Positions 20,670-30,017 of a stretch of 64,000 nt of DNA are shown here, piece by piece (the first letter of the stretch is position 1; the number at the start of each line of letters is the position of its first letter). The notes under the pieces were generated by a model. It was not told where the DNA came from. It saw only the letters and a list, made by a program, of their open reading frames with translations, and ran no database searches. Origin of the DNA: Celeribacter baekdonensis (GTDB lineage Bacteria > Pseudomonadota > Alphaproteobacteria > Rhodobacterales > Rhodobacteraceae); NCBI RefSeq assembly GCF_900102315.1, contig NZ_FNBL01000004.1, positions 186,001 to 250,000 of the forward strand. The letters are read 5' to 3'. Position numbers and translations under genes: made by a program.

Positions 20670-21263
20670 TCAAATTAGCAACACTTGCGTTCCCACTTTT
20701 GTCAAAGAATACAACTCAGCGATATGCTCATTGTACAAACCGATGCACCCATTGGAGGATCTCCGGCCGATTTTTCGCGTATCGTGGGTTCCGTGGATTC
20801 GGTAATATTGCCAAGACAGATAAAGCGCGTGCGTGCCGAGCGGATTGTTTGGACCCGGCTCAACAAACTCCGGCCACTCGGGATTGCGGACTTTCATTGC
20901 GGGCGTCGGAGACCAACTTGGCCCCTCGACTTTGCGAATGATTGATGTGCGCCCCCGACGTGTCAGGTCTTCGGTCAAGGGAACTGATGTCGGATAGAGC
21001 TTGTAGACCGACTGATCTTCGCTCCAAAAATGCAGCGCCCGCGATGTGGTATCAACAAGGATTGCCCCATTGCTGAGATTGCTGAAATAGGGTTCCCAGT
21101 TCAGCGAACGAAAACTTGAGATATTGCGACGCACAACGGTTGAAATGTCGCCCTCGACCTCTGTCGTGTTGTCGGTCTGTGCCAAAGCTGGCAATGCCAA
21201 AACCGCTGTAGAGCCCGCAACAAATGCGCGGCGTGAGACCTTGAGGGCCGGAAGTTTACTCAT
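20670..21263 (-). CDS. L,D-transpeptidase (YkuD family)
   Basis: 197 aa. A Tat-like signal (SRRAFVAG then a hydrophobic stretch to ALA, about 1-28) precedes an ErfK/YbiS/YkuD domain with His157 (HGTHDTRKIG) and catalytic Cys173 (RRSSNGCIGL). Such enzymes make 3-3 cross-links in peptidoglycan or attach proteins to it. No LysM or other wall-binding domain is present. It is divergent from the CAP lipoprotein gene, with a second L,D-transpeptidase 0.7 kb away. Confidence 0.92.
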   Translation of the reverse strand: MSKLPALKVSRRAFVAGSTAVLALPALAQTDNTTEVEGDISTVVRRNISSFRSLNWEPYFSNLSNGAILVDTTSRALHFWSEDQSVYKLYPTSVPLTEDLTRRGRTSIIRKVEGPSWSPTPAMKVRNPEWPEFVEPGPNNPLGTHALYLSWQYYRIHGTHDTRKIGRRSSNGCIGLYNEHIAELYSLTKVGTQVLLI

Positions 21264-21429
21264 TGAACGAAGCCAGTCATGTATGTGAACGCGTGTACAT
21301 TGTCTTTATATGGCGCGATTGCCTCAGTCGCAAATCAAACAATCCTTCATAGCGAAAAGTTGCGAACAGGATTTGATCCCGGCAATCAAAGGGTCTAGGT
21401 CATCAAGACAAAGTTTTTGGAGTGTCTGA

Positions 21430-21963
21430 ATGTCTCGCATTATTGCTGTCCTTATGATGGCCCTTGTTGGTCTCTCCGCCTGCGACGCGCCGACCGAACG
21501 CCTTGGGCCCGATGGCAAACCCTTGCCCCGGCTTTATCGAATCCATGCTCGGGATGAAGCAAAGATTCAATATCACATCCTTGATTCGATCAACGCGCTG
21601 CGCGCCGCCGCCGGGACGTCCCCCGTTCAGCTCAACGCCAATTTGAACGCTGCCGCCGCGACCCATTCGCGTGACATGCATGTCCAAAACCGTCCCTGGC
21701 ATTTCGGCTCTGACGGCTCCTCGCCGCTCGATCGGGTCAACCGCTCCGGCTACACGGGCTTGATGCTTGGTGAAAATATTTCAGAAACCTACGAAACCGA
21801 ACTTGAAACCCTGTCCGCCTGGATGGAGCAATCCGACACCCGTGATATCATTCTTGATCCGCGCGCGACCGATATCGGCTTTGCTTGGTATCAAGAAGAC
21901 AATGGAAAACTGTGGTGGACCCTCCTGATCGGAGCCAATCCATCACAATTTTCAGGCCTGTAA
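21430..21963 (+). CDS. CAP-domain (SCP/PR1) lipoprotein
   Basis: 177 aa. The lipobox LVGLSAC places lipid attachment at Cys18. The CAP domain has the metal or active-site pattern AATHSRDMHVQNRPWHFG, LGENI and a WMEQSDTRDIIL segment. Bacterial CAP proteins are secreted and some affect cell wall or lipids, but the biochemical role is generally unproven. Sitting between two L,D-transpeptidase genes, an envelope role is likely (inference). Confidence 0.88.
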   Translation: MSRIIAVLMMALVGLSACDAPTERLGPDGKPLPRLYRIHARDEAKIQYHILDSINALRAAAGTSPVQLNANLNAAAATHSRDMHVQNRPWHFGSDGSSPLDRVNRSGYTGLMLGENISETYETELETLSAWMEQSDTRDIILDPRATDIGFAWYQEDNGKLWWTLLIGANPSQFSGL

Positions 21964-21973
21964 TTATCTGAAG

Positions 21974-22474
21974 TTACGGAAAAATATCTACCTGGGTGCC
22001 ATCTTGCACCATCATGTAGATTTTCTCGATATTGCGATCGGAAACCGAGATACAGCCTGCGGTCCAGTCGCGGCCCTTGCCCCGGTTTTCGCCTGCCCGT
22101 CCGTGAATAAAAATATCCCCTCCTGGACGCCGCCCCATCGACGCGGCGTATGCTTCATCTCTTTGGTTCGGGTAAGAAATCCCCAAAGACAGGTGGAAGG
22201 CTGAATTCGGGTTGCGCCGATCTATGATATAGCTGCCTTCCGGGGTCTTACTGTCGCCTTCGAATTGCTTGGGTCCAACCGGATTTCCGCCAATTCCAAT
22301 CCGATATTTTTTAAGCACCTTTGCGCCATGCATGAGGTACATTTTGCGGCGTCCCTTGTAGATCACAATCCGGGTGACTTCAGGCCCGGAATAGGCCCTG
22401 AGTTCGCGCGCCAAAACGCCGAATGGCAGCACAATGGCTGCCACAGTTGATGCTAAGAAAGTCCGCCGGTCCAT
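21974..22474 (-). CDS. Second L,D-transpeptidase (YkuD family)
   Basis: 166 aa from the ATG at 22474. A Tat-like start MDRRTFLASTVAAIVLPFG precedes a YkuD domain containing VIYKGRRKMYLMHG, His124 (IFIHGRAG) and catalytic Cys141 (WTAGCISVSD). It differs clearly from its neighbour at 20670, so it is not a recent duplicate. It lacks wall-binding modules. Convergent with the CAP gene (10-bp gap). Confidence 0.92.
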   Translation of the reverse strand: MDRRTFLASTVAAIVLPFGVLARELRAYSGPEVTRIVIYKGRRKMYLMHGAKVLKKYRIGIGGNPVGPKQFEGDSKTPEGSYIIDRRNPNSAFHLSLGISYPNQRDEAYAASMGRRPGGDIFIHGRAGENRGKGRDWTAGCISVSDRNIEKIYMMVQDGTQVDIFP

Positions 22475-22544
22475 TGGGTCTACTCGTATAGTGTTTTGCG
22501 CTGGATACACCGATTTGGGTGATCAGGCCAATGATTTGATTGCT

Positions 22545-23762
22545 CTAAACCCGCAAGAATCGCGCCGCGATTTCGACATGAGTCGACCAACGAAACTGAT
22601 CTATCACCTCAATCCAGTCCAAAACAAAGCCCGCCTCGGTCAGTGTTTTCGCATCTCGCGCGAATGTGATCGGGTTGCAAGACACGAAACCAACCGTTTT
22701 AAGCGTACTTTTCGCGATCTCATCACATTGCGCGGCTGCACCCGGTCGTGGCGGATCAATGATCGCCGCATCAAACCGATTGAGTTCATCCGCGCGGATC
22801 GGCTGACGAAACAAATCACGGGTTTCGACCGTCACGCGTTTGAGACCCTCGGCCTGTCGCCACCCTTTGCTCAACGCGTCAAGCATCTCACTCACGCCTT
22901 CCACAGCATGAACCTCAGCTGTCTCCGCACAAGGCAAGGAAAACGTCCCGCAGCCAGCAAAAAGGTCAATGACGCGGCGCGCATCTCCGACAGCGCGGCG
23001 CATCGCTTGCACAAGCGTAGCCTCACCCGCTGCGGTTGCCTGAAGAAAGGCGCCGGCGGGCGGCACGACCCGCGCTTTGCCAAAACGCAGATAGGCCGGC
23101 GCTTCGCCCGCTACATCTTCGCCATTCCAAGACAGTCGTGAAAATCTCTGATCGCGGACGATTTGGCCAAGATCAATCCTCAGATCCATATCGAGCGGCT
23201 TGCCGTTCTCCACGGACACATCAAGACCCGTTTCCGTTGCGATCACCGTCAGGTTCATTTCGCCACGACGCGAGGCACCGAGATGAACCAACTGTTCAAG
23301 AGCGCCATAGGCGGACATAATCTCAGGAGTCATCAGGATGCAGTCAGGCACAGGAACCAAACTGTCAGACGCACGGCCATAAAGGCCAACCATGACACTC
23401 TTTTTTGTCCGTCGCCCATGAAACACCGCACGCCTGCGGCTGCGGGAGGGCGACGTATGGATCGTCTCTAATCCAGCCAAAATGCCATGATTTTTGAGGG
23501 CGGTTGCCACGATTTCACGCTTCCAGTCGGCAACGAATTCGTCTGAGGCGTGTTGAAGCGCGCAACCACCGCACGCCTTGTAATGACGGCAGGCGGGTGT
23601 AACCCGTGCCGGAGATGAGGTGATAATCCGACCATGGATCACCCGGTCGTTTTCAACATCACCCTCCACAATCTCACCGGGTAGCGCATTTGGCACAAAC
23701 ACGCCGTCCCCGGTGATCCCGTCGCCTTTATGTCCAAGTCGGACAACCTCGAACTTCGTCAT
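22545..23762 (-). CDS. 23S rRNA/tRNA 5-methyluridine methyltransferase family (RlmD/TrmA-like)
   Basis: 405 aa. An N-terminal TRAM-like region (KFEVVRLGHKGDGIT) is followed by a 4Fe-4S site built from Cys58, Cys64, Cys67 (PACRHYKACGGC) and probably Cys141 (VPDC). The SAM motif is VIDLFAGCGTFSLP, with PPAGAFLQ and the catalytic FVSCNP. Members methylate uridine C5 in RNA; which RNA is modified here cannot be told from sequence. Starts one base after the cca stop, in hslO-nudix-cca-methyltransferase. Confidence 0.92.
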   Translation of the reverse strand: MTKFEVVRLGHKGDGITGDGVFVPNALPGEIVEGDVENDRVIHGRIITSSPARVTPACRHYKACGGCALQHASDEFVADWKREIVATALKNHGILAGLETIHTSPSRSRRRAVFHGRRTKKSVMVGLYGRASDSLVPVPDCILMTPEIMSAYGALEQLVHLGASRRGEMNLTVIATETGLDVSVENGKPLDMDLRIDLGQIVRDQRFSRLSWNGEDVAGEAPAYLRFGKARVVPPAGAFLQATAAGEATLVQAMRRAVGDARRVIDLFAGCGTFSLPCAETAEVHAVEGVSEMLDALSKGWRQAEGLKRVTVETRDLFRQPIRADELNRFDAAIIDPPRPGAAAQCDEIAKSTLKTVGFVSCNPITFARDAKTLTEAGFVLDWIEVIDQFRWSTHVEIAARFLRV

Positions 23763-23763
23763 G

Positions 23764-24918
23764 TCACGTATCCTTTGCCCGCTCTATCAGGGCGCGCCGG
23801 TCCAAGGTAAATCCACTTTCAATCCATGCCTGCTCTGTTGCTTTCAAGGCGGCACCAAGTGCTGGACCCGTCAGTTCTGGTGTCAAATCTGATGCCGTCA
23901 GCGGAAAAATCGCAGTGGCCCCTTTGGCGATTTCAGCCTCCGCGTCCTGAGAAACCGGCTGTTCAAAAAATGCCGCCCTAAGGCATGACACGGCGCGCGC
24001 AATATCCGCATTTTCACGATAGGCGATCTCTGCAAGCCCGCTCGGTCCCACCGCACACTCTCGATAGGTCGCATATCGGCGGCATTGCGCCTTGGACAAC
24101 CGCAAAAGACCAGCCACATCAAAATCACCCAACGCCGCAAGGCGCAGGATTGGGTCTGGATGTGTTTCAAAAGAGGTCAAAAGGAAGAACGCCTTGGTCG
24201 ACGCCCCCGGCAGAAGGGTGTTCAAAACCCCAGATTGGTCCATCGCGCCAATGGCCTGATCTGGCGACGGGGCAGACAACAGCTTGATGATCTCCGCCCC
24301 AACACGCTCCCGCGACAGTGTTGCCAATCCATCAAGATGTGTTGCACAAGCCGCCAAGCCATCAGGGTCTAATCCCGCAGAATGATCGCCATACCACGCA
24401 TAAAATCGAAAGAACCTGAGAATGCGTAGATAGTCCTCTTTGATCCGAAGATCAGGATCATCAATAAAGCGGACGCGCCCAGCGCGCAGATCAGGTAACC
24501 CGCCAAGCGGGTCAATGATCGTTCCTGTCGCATCGGCATATATCGCATTCATCGTAAAATCACGTCGCCGCGCGTCATCTTCCATATGAGTCGAAAATGC
24601 GACGACAGCGCGACGGCCATCCGTCTCCACATCTTTGCGAAAGGTAGTTATTTCAAACGGTTCGCCCTCCGCGATCACCGTGACCGTACCGTGATCAATC
24701 CCGGTTGGAATAACTTTCAATCCGGCGTCTTGTGCCAGAGTTAAGATGAGTTCGGGTCGCACGGGTGTCGAAATATCCAAATCACTGACAGGAACACCAA
24801 ATAGGCTGTTCCTGACACACCCCCCAACAAAATATGCTGGCTCTCCAATCGCGGAGAACAGTGCCATCACTTGGCGCGCTCCCGTACTTTTGAGCCAAGA
24901 GGCTGTAAGATTCGTCAC
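23764..24918 (-). CDS. cca: CCA tRNA nucleotidyltransferase / poly(A) polymerase family
   Basis: 384 aa from a GTG at 24918 that overlaps the upstream Nudix stop (GTGA). The nucleotidyltransferase signature GG-CVRN (Gly32-Gly33, Arg36) and metal ligands in SDLDIS (Asp46, Asp48) are present. RRDFTMNAIY and the neck segment RIKEDYLRILRFFRF follow. It adds or repairs the 3' CCA of tRNAs. It could be a poly(A) polymerase relative, but the compact form fits the alphaproteobacterial CCA enzyme. Longer starts lie in the Nudix gene. Confidence 0.93.
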   Translation of the reverse strand: MTNLTASWLKSTGARQVMALFSAIGEPAYFVGGCVRNSLFGVPVSDLDISTPVRPELILTLAQDAGLKVIPTGIDHGTVTVIAEGEPFEITTFRKDVETDGRRAVVAFSTHMEDDARRRDFTMNAIYADATGTIIDPLGGLPDLRAGRVRFIDDPDLRIKEDYLRILRFFRFYAWYGDHSAGLDPDGLAACATHLDGLATLSRERVGAEIIKLLSAPSPDQAIGAMDQSGVLNTLLPGASTKAFFLLTSFETHPDPILRLAALGDFDVAGLLRLSKAQCRRYATYRECAVGPSGLAEIAYRENADIARAVSCLRAAFFEQPVSQDAEAEIAKGATAIFPLTASDLTPELTGPALGAALKATEQAWIESGFTLDRRALIERAKDT

Positions 24919-25517
24919 AATTGCACCCGATCCGCCAGTCCGCGTAAAATGCGCGCCGTGGCACCCCAGATGTAATATGGTCCGTAGGGGACAGTGAAAA
25001 ACGACCGCTTTTGTCCGCACCATAGGCGCGACTGCACATTGAAATTGTCTGCATTGAGAACGTGGTTCATGGGAACAGTGAAAATTTCCGAGACTTCGCC
25101 CGGCTCGGCGATGGGCACAAAATCATCTCTAATCCAGCCTAAAACCGGGTATATCTGAAACCGCGTCACGGTTTCGTGGGTGGGCAGCGTCCCAATAACA
25201 TCAACAATCTGACGCGGCAGACCGATCTCTTCTTCAGATTCGCGAAGGGCTGCGTCAATCGGATCCGTATCTGTTGGGTCCACCCGGCCACCTGGGAATG
25301 CAATCTGACCCGGATGATGTTTGAGTGCGGATGAACGTTTTGTCAGCACAAGCCTCGGCCCCTTGGGATGATCCATGATGGGGATCAACACACCGGCCGC
25401 CCGCAAATCACCCGTCACAGCGCCCGAAAAATCCGGATTCAGATCAAAATCTGACGACGGCGCGCCAGACATGTGGAGCGCCGCCTCAAGTGTGGTGCGA
25501 TCAATCGGTGGTTCCAT
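24915..25517 (-). CDS. Nudix hydrolase, CoA pyrophosphatase type
   Basis: 200 aa from the ATG at 25517, which lies inside the end of hslO (17-bp overlap). The UPF0035-type signature LTKRSSALKHHPGQIAFPGG leads into a Nudix box (about 76-99, AALRESEEEIGL). Family members hydrolyse CoA derivatives or related dinucleotides. It is translationally linked to hslO and to cca, which overlaps by 4 bp. Confidence 0.9.
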   Translation of the reverse strand: MEPPIDRTTLEAALHMSGAPSSDFDLNPDFSGAVTGDLRAAGVLIPIMDHPKGPRLVLTKRSSALKHHPGQIAFPGGRVDPTDTDPIDAALRESEEEIGLPRQIVDVIGTLPTHETVTRFQIYPVLGWIRDDFVPIAEPGEVSEIFTVPMNHVLNADNFNVQSRLWCGQKRSFFTVPYGPYYIWGATARILRGLADRVQL

Positions 25518-26502
25518 CCGGCTTAACCTCCGCATCGAAGCCAACTGTTTTTGGATCGAGAATGTAATGCTCGCCACAGAATTGGCAGTCGGCGGTCACC
25601 GTCCCCTCCTCCGTCGTCATATGCCGGATGTCCTTTGCGGAGTACATCGACAGACTGTTGCGCACGCGATCCTCGGAGCAGTTACAGCCAAAAGCGACGG
25701 GCTGCGGATCAAAAACCCGAGGCTGCTCTTCGTGAAACAGGCGGACAAGAAGATCAGTGGGCTGAACGCGCGGACCGATAAGCTCCATCTCCTCAACGGT
25801 ACTCAAAAGAATATTGGCGCGGTTCCAGTCCTCCAAATCATCCTCGGCCAGAATGTCGGCGGGCTTCAAAAGGCTTTGCTCTTCTGCGCCCTCCAAAGGT
25901 GCGGCGAAGGGTGAGGCTTTCGGCATTTTTTGCAGCATGATGCCGCCCGCACGCCAAGATTCGGTTTCGCCAGACATGCGCGATTTGCCAAAAGAGGTCG
26001 AAAACTGCGTCGGCAGTTGCTCGGACTGGGCAAAATAAGTTTCCGCGCAAGACGACAAAGACCCACCGGCGATCGGCGTGATGCCTTGATAGGGTGTTGT
26101 GCCGCTGCCTTGGTCAATCAGGATGGCAAAATAGCCTTTGCCAATTTGCGAAAACGGATCAACGCCGGGCTGAAGGCGCTCGGCATCATAGGAGGCATAG
26201 GCCCGAATGCGCCCCGGCGCGCCATCCTTTTCTGGCGCGTAATAATCGGTGGCGATCAACCGAGCCGGACCATCCCCGCGCACTTGCAGCGAGAGTTTCC
26301 AACGCAATTTGATGGTCTGACCAATCATTGCGGTCAGCAATGCAATCTCAGCGACCAGCGCTTCTATTTCGGGTGGATAATTGTGTTGCGACAAAACGCG
26401 GTCCAAGACCCCGTCAAGGCGCGCGACACGACCCCGGATGTCGGATGCATCCAGTTGAAACGGGAGAACGGTGTCATCCCATGCGATTTTCGATCCGATC
26501 AT
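25501..26502 (-). CDS. hslO: Redox-regulated chaperone Hsp33
   Basis: 333 aa from the ATG at 26502 with AAGGA upstream. Hsp33 is an oxidation-activated holdase. The C-terminal zinc switch is complete: Cys273 and Cys275 (GCNC), Cys306 and Cys309 (CQFC). The N-terminal domain has LLTAMIGQTIKL and GKGYFAILIDQG. First gene of a four-gene overlapping operon with RNA and nucleotide quality-control enzymes. Confidence 0.96.
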   Translation of the reverse strand: MIGSKIAWDDTVLPFQLDASDIRGRVARLDGVLDRVLSQHNYPPEIEALVAEIALLTAMIGQTIKLRWKLSLQVRGDGPARLIATDYYAPEKDGAPGRIRAYASYDAERLQPGVDPFSQIGKGYFAILIDQGSGTTPYQGITPIAGGSLSSCAETYFAQSEQLPTQFSTSFGKSRMSGETESWRAGGIMLQKMPKASPFAAPLEGAEEQSLLKPADILAEDDLEDWNRANILLSTVEEMELIGPRVQPTDLLVRLFHEEQPRVFDPQPVAFGCNCSEDRVRNSLSMYSAKDIRHMTTEEGTVTADCQFCGEHYILDPKTVGFDAEVKPDGTTD

Positions 26503-26580
26503 TTGTGCTTTCCTTGAGGTTCGGCGCTGACATATCGTGTTCATATAGGTGGAACAACCGCCGAAGGAAGGTGGAACACG

Positions 26581-27012
26581 ATGCGGCGCTACGGAGAATC
26601 GAAAGTTTTTGGGCAAACCTACCGTGCACGTCCTGGTGTTTACGCTCTATTGCCCCGCAATGAGCGCGTGTTGTTGACGTACCAAGGCGGGATTCACCAC
26701 GAGTTTCAATTTCCCGGCGGTGGCATTGATCCGGGGGAAAGCCCAATCGCAGCGCTTCATCGCGAGGTTTTTGAAGAAACCGGCTGGCGCATCGCCTCCC
26801 CAACCTTCATCGGGTCTTTTCGACGTTTCGTATATATGCCCGAATATGACATGTGGGCAGAAAAAATTTGTCGGATTTACCGGGCTTTTCCGGTCAGACA
26901 GCTTTCTGAGCCGCCCGAACCAGATCATTCTGCGCACTGGGTTTCAACCAAAGAGGCCTCAATCCTGCTTGGGAATCCAGGTGAGCGGGATTTACTGAAC
27001 ACTATTCTTTAG
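26581..27012 (+). CDS. Nudix hydrolase
   Basis: 143 aa. A canonical Nudix box spans Gly47-Trp69 (GGGIDPGESPIAALHREVFEE). The conserved N-terminus MRRYGESKVFGQTYRARPGV suits the Rhodobacterales group of this family. Substrate unknown. It is divergent from hslO (78-bp gap) and its 3' end overlaps the convergent phosphatase gene by 11 bp. Confidence 0.9.
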   Translation: MRRYGESKVFGQTYRARPGVYALLPRNERVLLTYQGGIHHEFQFPGGGIDPGESPIAALHREVFEETGWRIASPTFIGSFRRFVYMPEYDMWAEKICRIYRAFPVRQLSEPPEPDHSAHWVSTKEASILLGNPGERDLLNTIL

Positions 27013-28285
27013 CGACCCCTCCGGGATATTCGAGCAAAATGGCAGAGATGTCGTCAGGGAAATCCTGATCGTTGTTGAAATCGTTCAAATCCCAAAGGAA
27101 CGTGTCAAAAAACGCGTTGCCCGTTTCAGTGGCAACTTTTTTGCACATTTCAACCAACCCCTCTTCACCGAGCATACCATCACCGCCATCGGGACATTCC
27201 GTAACCCCATCGGAAAACAGCAAAATCCTGTCGCCGGGAGACAGTTTCATGTGAACATCCTCATAGGCGGCGAAAGGGATCAGACCGACAGGCAATCCGC
27301 CATCGCCAAAAAAGGATATGTCCCCATTGGCACGCTGCACAATCGGGTGTGGGTGACCGCATTGGGTCATAACAAATTCGCCGCTGAACCGATCAAAATG
27401 GCCAAGGATCATTGTGAAATAGAGGTCCGTTTCCATTTCCTCCAACATCAAACGGTTCAGTGCCATAGCCGCCTCAGACGGGCTAGCCGCAATATATCCG
27501 CCATTGTCATCAGATCGAATCGCAAGATTTTGTTCTGACGTGGAGCCTGTAAGATAAGCGGCAAGCCGTGCTGTCATCAAAGCTGATGCAATCCCATGGC
27601 CCGAAACATCAATCGAAAAAACGCCAAATTGCCGCTCATTGATCGGGAAGAACCCGACAAGATCGCCACCAACATGGCCGCTCGGGCGTAAAAGCAGCGA
27701 AATTTGAGCCGTCTCAAAATCATGGAATCGTTCCCGTACGAGTGATTGCTGCAACTTTCGCGCTTCGACAAGGTCACGGTCGAGGGAATCATAAAGTTCA
27801 GATATTTCTTTCAATGTCGAACTGACCAGCCGGTTCTTTTCGGTCAGTTCTCGCTCCATCCGCAAAATGCGCTCCCCGGCACGAATACGCGCAAGCAATT
27901 CATCCCCCGCCACCGGTTTGGTCAGAAAATCGTCAGCTCCAACATCCAAACCCTGTGCAACCTCAGTCTTATCGGATTTCGAAGTCAATAGGATGAAATA
28001 CCCATAGTTCGCCCGATCAAGTTGCCGAAATAATTGACAAAATTCTAGCCCGCTCATCCCCGGCATCATCCAGTCGGAGACAATCAAATCAATGCTTTCG
28101 CTTTGACAAAGGTTCATCGCCTCTTCGCCGGACCCCGCCTCAAACACCGTGTAGCCCCAGCGCCCGAGATAAGACGATAGAATCCGCCTCTGAGCGCGGG
28201 AATCATCAACAACCAACACATTGTTGACCACACCACGCTCTGGCACGGCTTGAAGATAGGCTTGTTTTTCTTGTGCGATGGCCAA
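27002..28285 (-). CDS. Response regulator fused to PP2C/SpoIIE-type phosphatase
   Basis: 427 aa from a TTG at 28285 with AAGGA eight bases upstream; a GTG at 28327 has its purine run touching the start. The receiver domain (NNVLVVDDSRAQ; phospho-acceptor Asp71 in IVSDWMMPG; Lys in LTKPVAG) is joined by a coiled-coil linker to a PPM/SpoIIE serine phosphatase domain (GGDLVGFF, DVSGHGIASALMTARL, LFSDGVTE). RsbU/RssB-like proteins of this type act in partner-switching or phosphorelay control. An Hpt protein gene is divergent. No kinase, anti-sigma or anti-sigma antagonist gene is adjacent. Confidence 0.92.
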   Translation of the reverse strand: MAIAQEKQAYLQAVPERGVVNNVLVVDDSRAQRRILSSYLGRWGYTVFEAGSGEEAMNLCQSESIDLIVSDWMMPGMSGLEFCQLFRQLDRANYGYFILLTSKSDKTEVAQGLDVGADDFLTKPVAGDELLARIRAGERILRMERELTEKNRLVSSTLKEISELYDSLDRDLVEARKLQQSLVRERFHDFETAQISLLLRPSGHVGGDLVGFFPINERQFGVFSIDVSGHGIASALMTARLAAYLTGSTSEQNLAIRSDDNGGYIAASPSEAAMALNRLMLEEMETDLYFTMILGHFDRFSGEFVMTQCGHPHPIVQRANGDISFFGDGGLPVGLIPFAAYEDVHMKLSPGDRILLFSDGVTECPDGGDGMLGEEGLVEMCKKVATETGNAFFDTFLWDLNDFNNDQDFPDDISAILLEYPGGVAKE

Positions 28286-28435
28286 AATCAAAATCCTTAA
28301 AAGGCGCGCTCTGATCGGACAATGCACCCCTCGGTTTAATGCGGCCTTAAATCTAAAATTTTCTGGAATAATTGAGGCGCGCTTACTGAAAGCTAAGATT
28401 CTTCATGTCTTATGCATCAGGAAAAGGAGAGCGTC

Positions 28436-28756
28436 ATGATTGATTGGAGTCGAGTGGACGATCTGCGTGATGAAGTCGGTGACGAGGATTTTCGCGAAGT
28501 CGTCGATCTCTTTCTCGATGAGGTGGATGAGGTGATTGAGCGGATGAAACATCACCCGACCCACTCCAGCATTGAGAAAGATTTGCATTTTCTCAAAGGC
28601 AGTTCGCTTAATCTTGGGTTTGCGGCGTTTTCAAGCCTCTGTGCGGCTGGAGAACGCGCCGCGCGAAATGGAGAGGCCGAAACCGTCGATCTCGGCCAAA
28701 TTTTTGATGCCTATACACAATCGCGCGCCACTTTTGTGGCAAAAGTCGTCTCGTAA
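28436..28756 (+). CDS. Histidine phosphotransfer (Hpt) protein
   Basis: 106 aa, all-helical. The phospho-acceptor is His51 in DLHFLKGSSLNLGF. The start ATG at 28436 follows a strong AAAGGAGAG site. Hpt proteins pass phosphoryl groups between hybrid kinases and receivers. The divergent gene encodes a receiver-phosphatase, its likely partner (inference from position). The 150-bp shared upstream region probably carries both promoters. Confidence 0.9.
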   Translation: MIDWSRVDDLRDEVGDEDFREVVDLFLDEVDEVIERMKHHPTHSSIEKDLHFLKGSSLNLGFAAFSSLCAAGERAARNGEAETVDLGQIFDAYTQSRATFVAKVVS

Positions 28757-28766
28757 ATACGGGAGA

Positions 28767-30017
28767 TCAAAGAACGAATTCAGCCAAAGCCTGATCGTTG
28801 GTGATGTCACGGTAGACAAGGCCAGCATCATCCATCTTTTGAAAGAGATGCGCAAAGCTATTTGAGTCCGTCGTCTCAATGCCGATCAAAACAGATCCAA
28901 AATTTCGAGCCGACTTTTTAAGATACTCAAATCGCGCGATATCGTCCTGTGGGCCAAGCATGTCCAAAAAATCGCGCAAAGCGCCGGGGCGCTGCGGCAT
29001 ACGCAGGATGAAATATTTTTTAAGGTTGCGGAACCGCTGAGCCCGCTCCTTGACCTCGGGTAGCCGTTCAAAATCGAAATTTCCGCCAGACGTAACACAC
29101 AAAACGCGCTTGCCGCGAATGTGGTCACGGATGTCCCAAAGCGCATCAATCGAAAGTGCGCCCGCCGGTTCAAGCACGATCCCCTCAACGTTCAACATTT
29201 CGATCATCGTTGAACAAATCCGATCTTCTGGACAGGACAAAACGTGATCTTTCGGCACGTCTTTGAGCACCTCGAACGGGATTTCACCAATTCGTGCAAC
29301 AGCGGCGCCATCGACGAAGCTGTCTACATTCTTCAGCGTCACCAATTCGCCCACCTCCAAAGCAGCGGCCAAAGATGTTCCACCGGAGGGCTCAACAAAA
29401 TAGATCTCGGTCGTAGGTGAAACCTCTTTAAGATACGATAAAACACCGGAGGACAAACCACCGCCGCCGACCGGCAAAATCACCATATCAGGGACCATTT
29501 GCGACATGAACTCGACCGCAACCGTTGCTTGTCCTTCGATCACATCTGTGTCGTTGAAGGGTGCCAAAAAATGCCCGCCCTCATCCGCGCAATAGGCGCG
29601 TGCGGCGTCCAAAGTGTTGTCAAAATAGTCTCCAACCAAGCGGATTTCGACCATATCTGCACCAAACACGCGGGTTTTATCAATTTTCTGCTGCGGTGTC
29701 GTCACAGGCATAAAAATGACCCCACGCACACCGAATTCACGACAGGCAAAGGCGACCCCTTGGGCGTGATTTCCCGCAGACGCACAAACGAAAAGCTCTA
29801 TGCTTGGGTCTTTTTCCCGCGCCTTGACCATCGCATTCCAAGCGCCACGCAGCTTATAAGACCGCACAGGGGTGAGGTCTTCGCGCTTAAGCCAAACGTC
29901 ACAGCCATAAGCCACTGAAAGATGATCATTGCGCAAACATGGCGTCGGCTCAAACAAGCGCCGCACTCGGGCTTCGGCCTGACGTGCCTTGTCAGAAAAG
30001 TTGGTCCAATCAATCAT
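28767..30017 (-). CDS. ilvA: Threonine ammonia-lyase (biosynthetic type)
   Basis: 416 aa from the ATG at 30017. A PLP enzyme that converts threonine to 2-oxobutanoate for isoleucine synthesis. The PLP lysine is Lys55 (VRSYKLRG), and the glycine loop is VILPVGGGGLSSG. The C-terminal ACT-like region (about 325-415, YFILRMPQRPGALRDFLDML) suggests allosteric control. Its start overlaps the end of the upstream membrane-protein gene by 8 bp, so the two are coupled. Confidence 0.95.
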   Translation of the reverse strand: MIDWTNFSDKARQAEARVRRLFEPTPCLRNDHLSVAYGCDVWLKREDLTPVRSYKLRGAWNAMVKAREKDPSIELFVCASAGNHAQGVAFACREFGVRGVIFMPVTTPQQKIDKTRVFGADMVEIRLVGDYFDNTLDAARAYCADEGGHFLAPFNDTDVIEGQATVAVEFMSQMVPDMVILPVGGGGLSSGVLSYLKEVSPTTEIYFVEPSGGTSLAAALEVGELVTLKNVDSFVDGAAVARIGEIPFEVLKDVPKDHVLSCPEDRICSTMIEMLNVEGIVLEPAGALSIDALWDIRDHIRGKRVLCVTSGGNFDFERLPEVKERAQRFRNLKKYFILRMPQRPGALRDFLDMLGPQDDIARFEYLKKSARNFGSVLIGIETTDSNSFAHLFQKMDDAGLVYRDITNDQALAEFVL

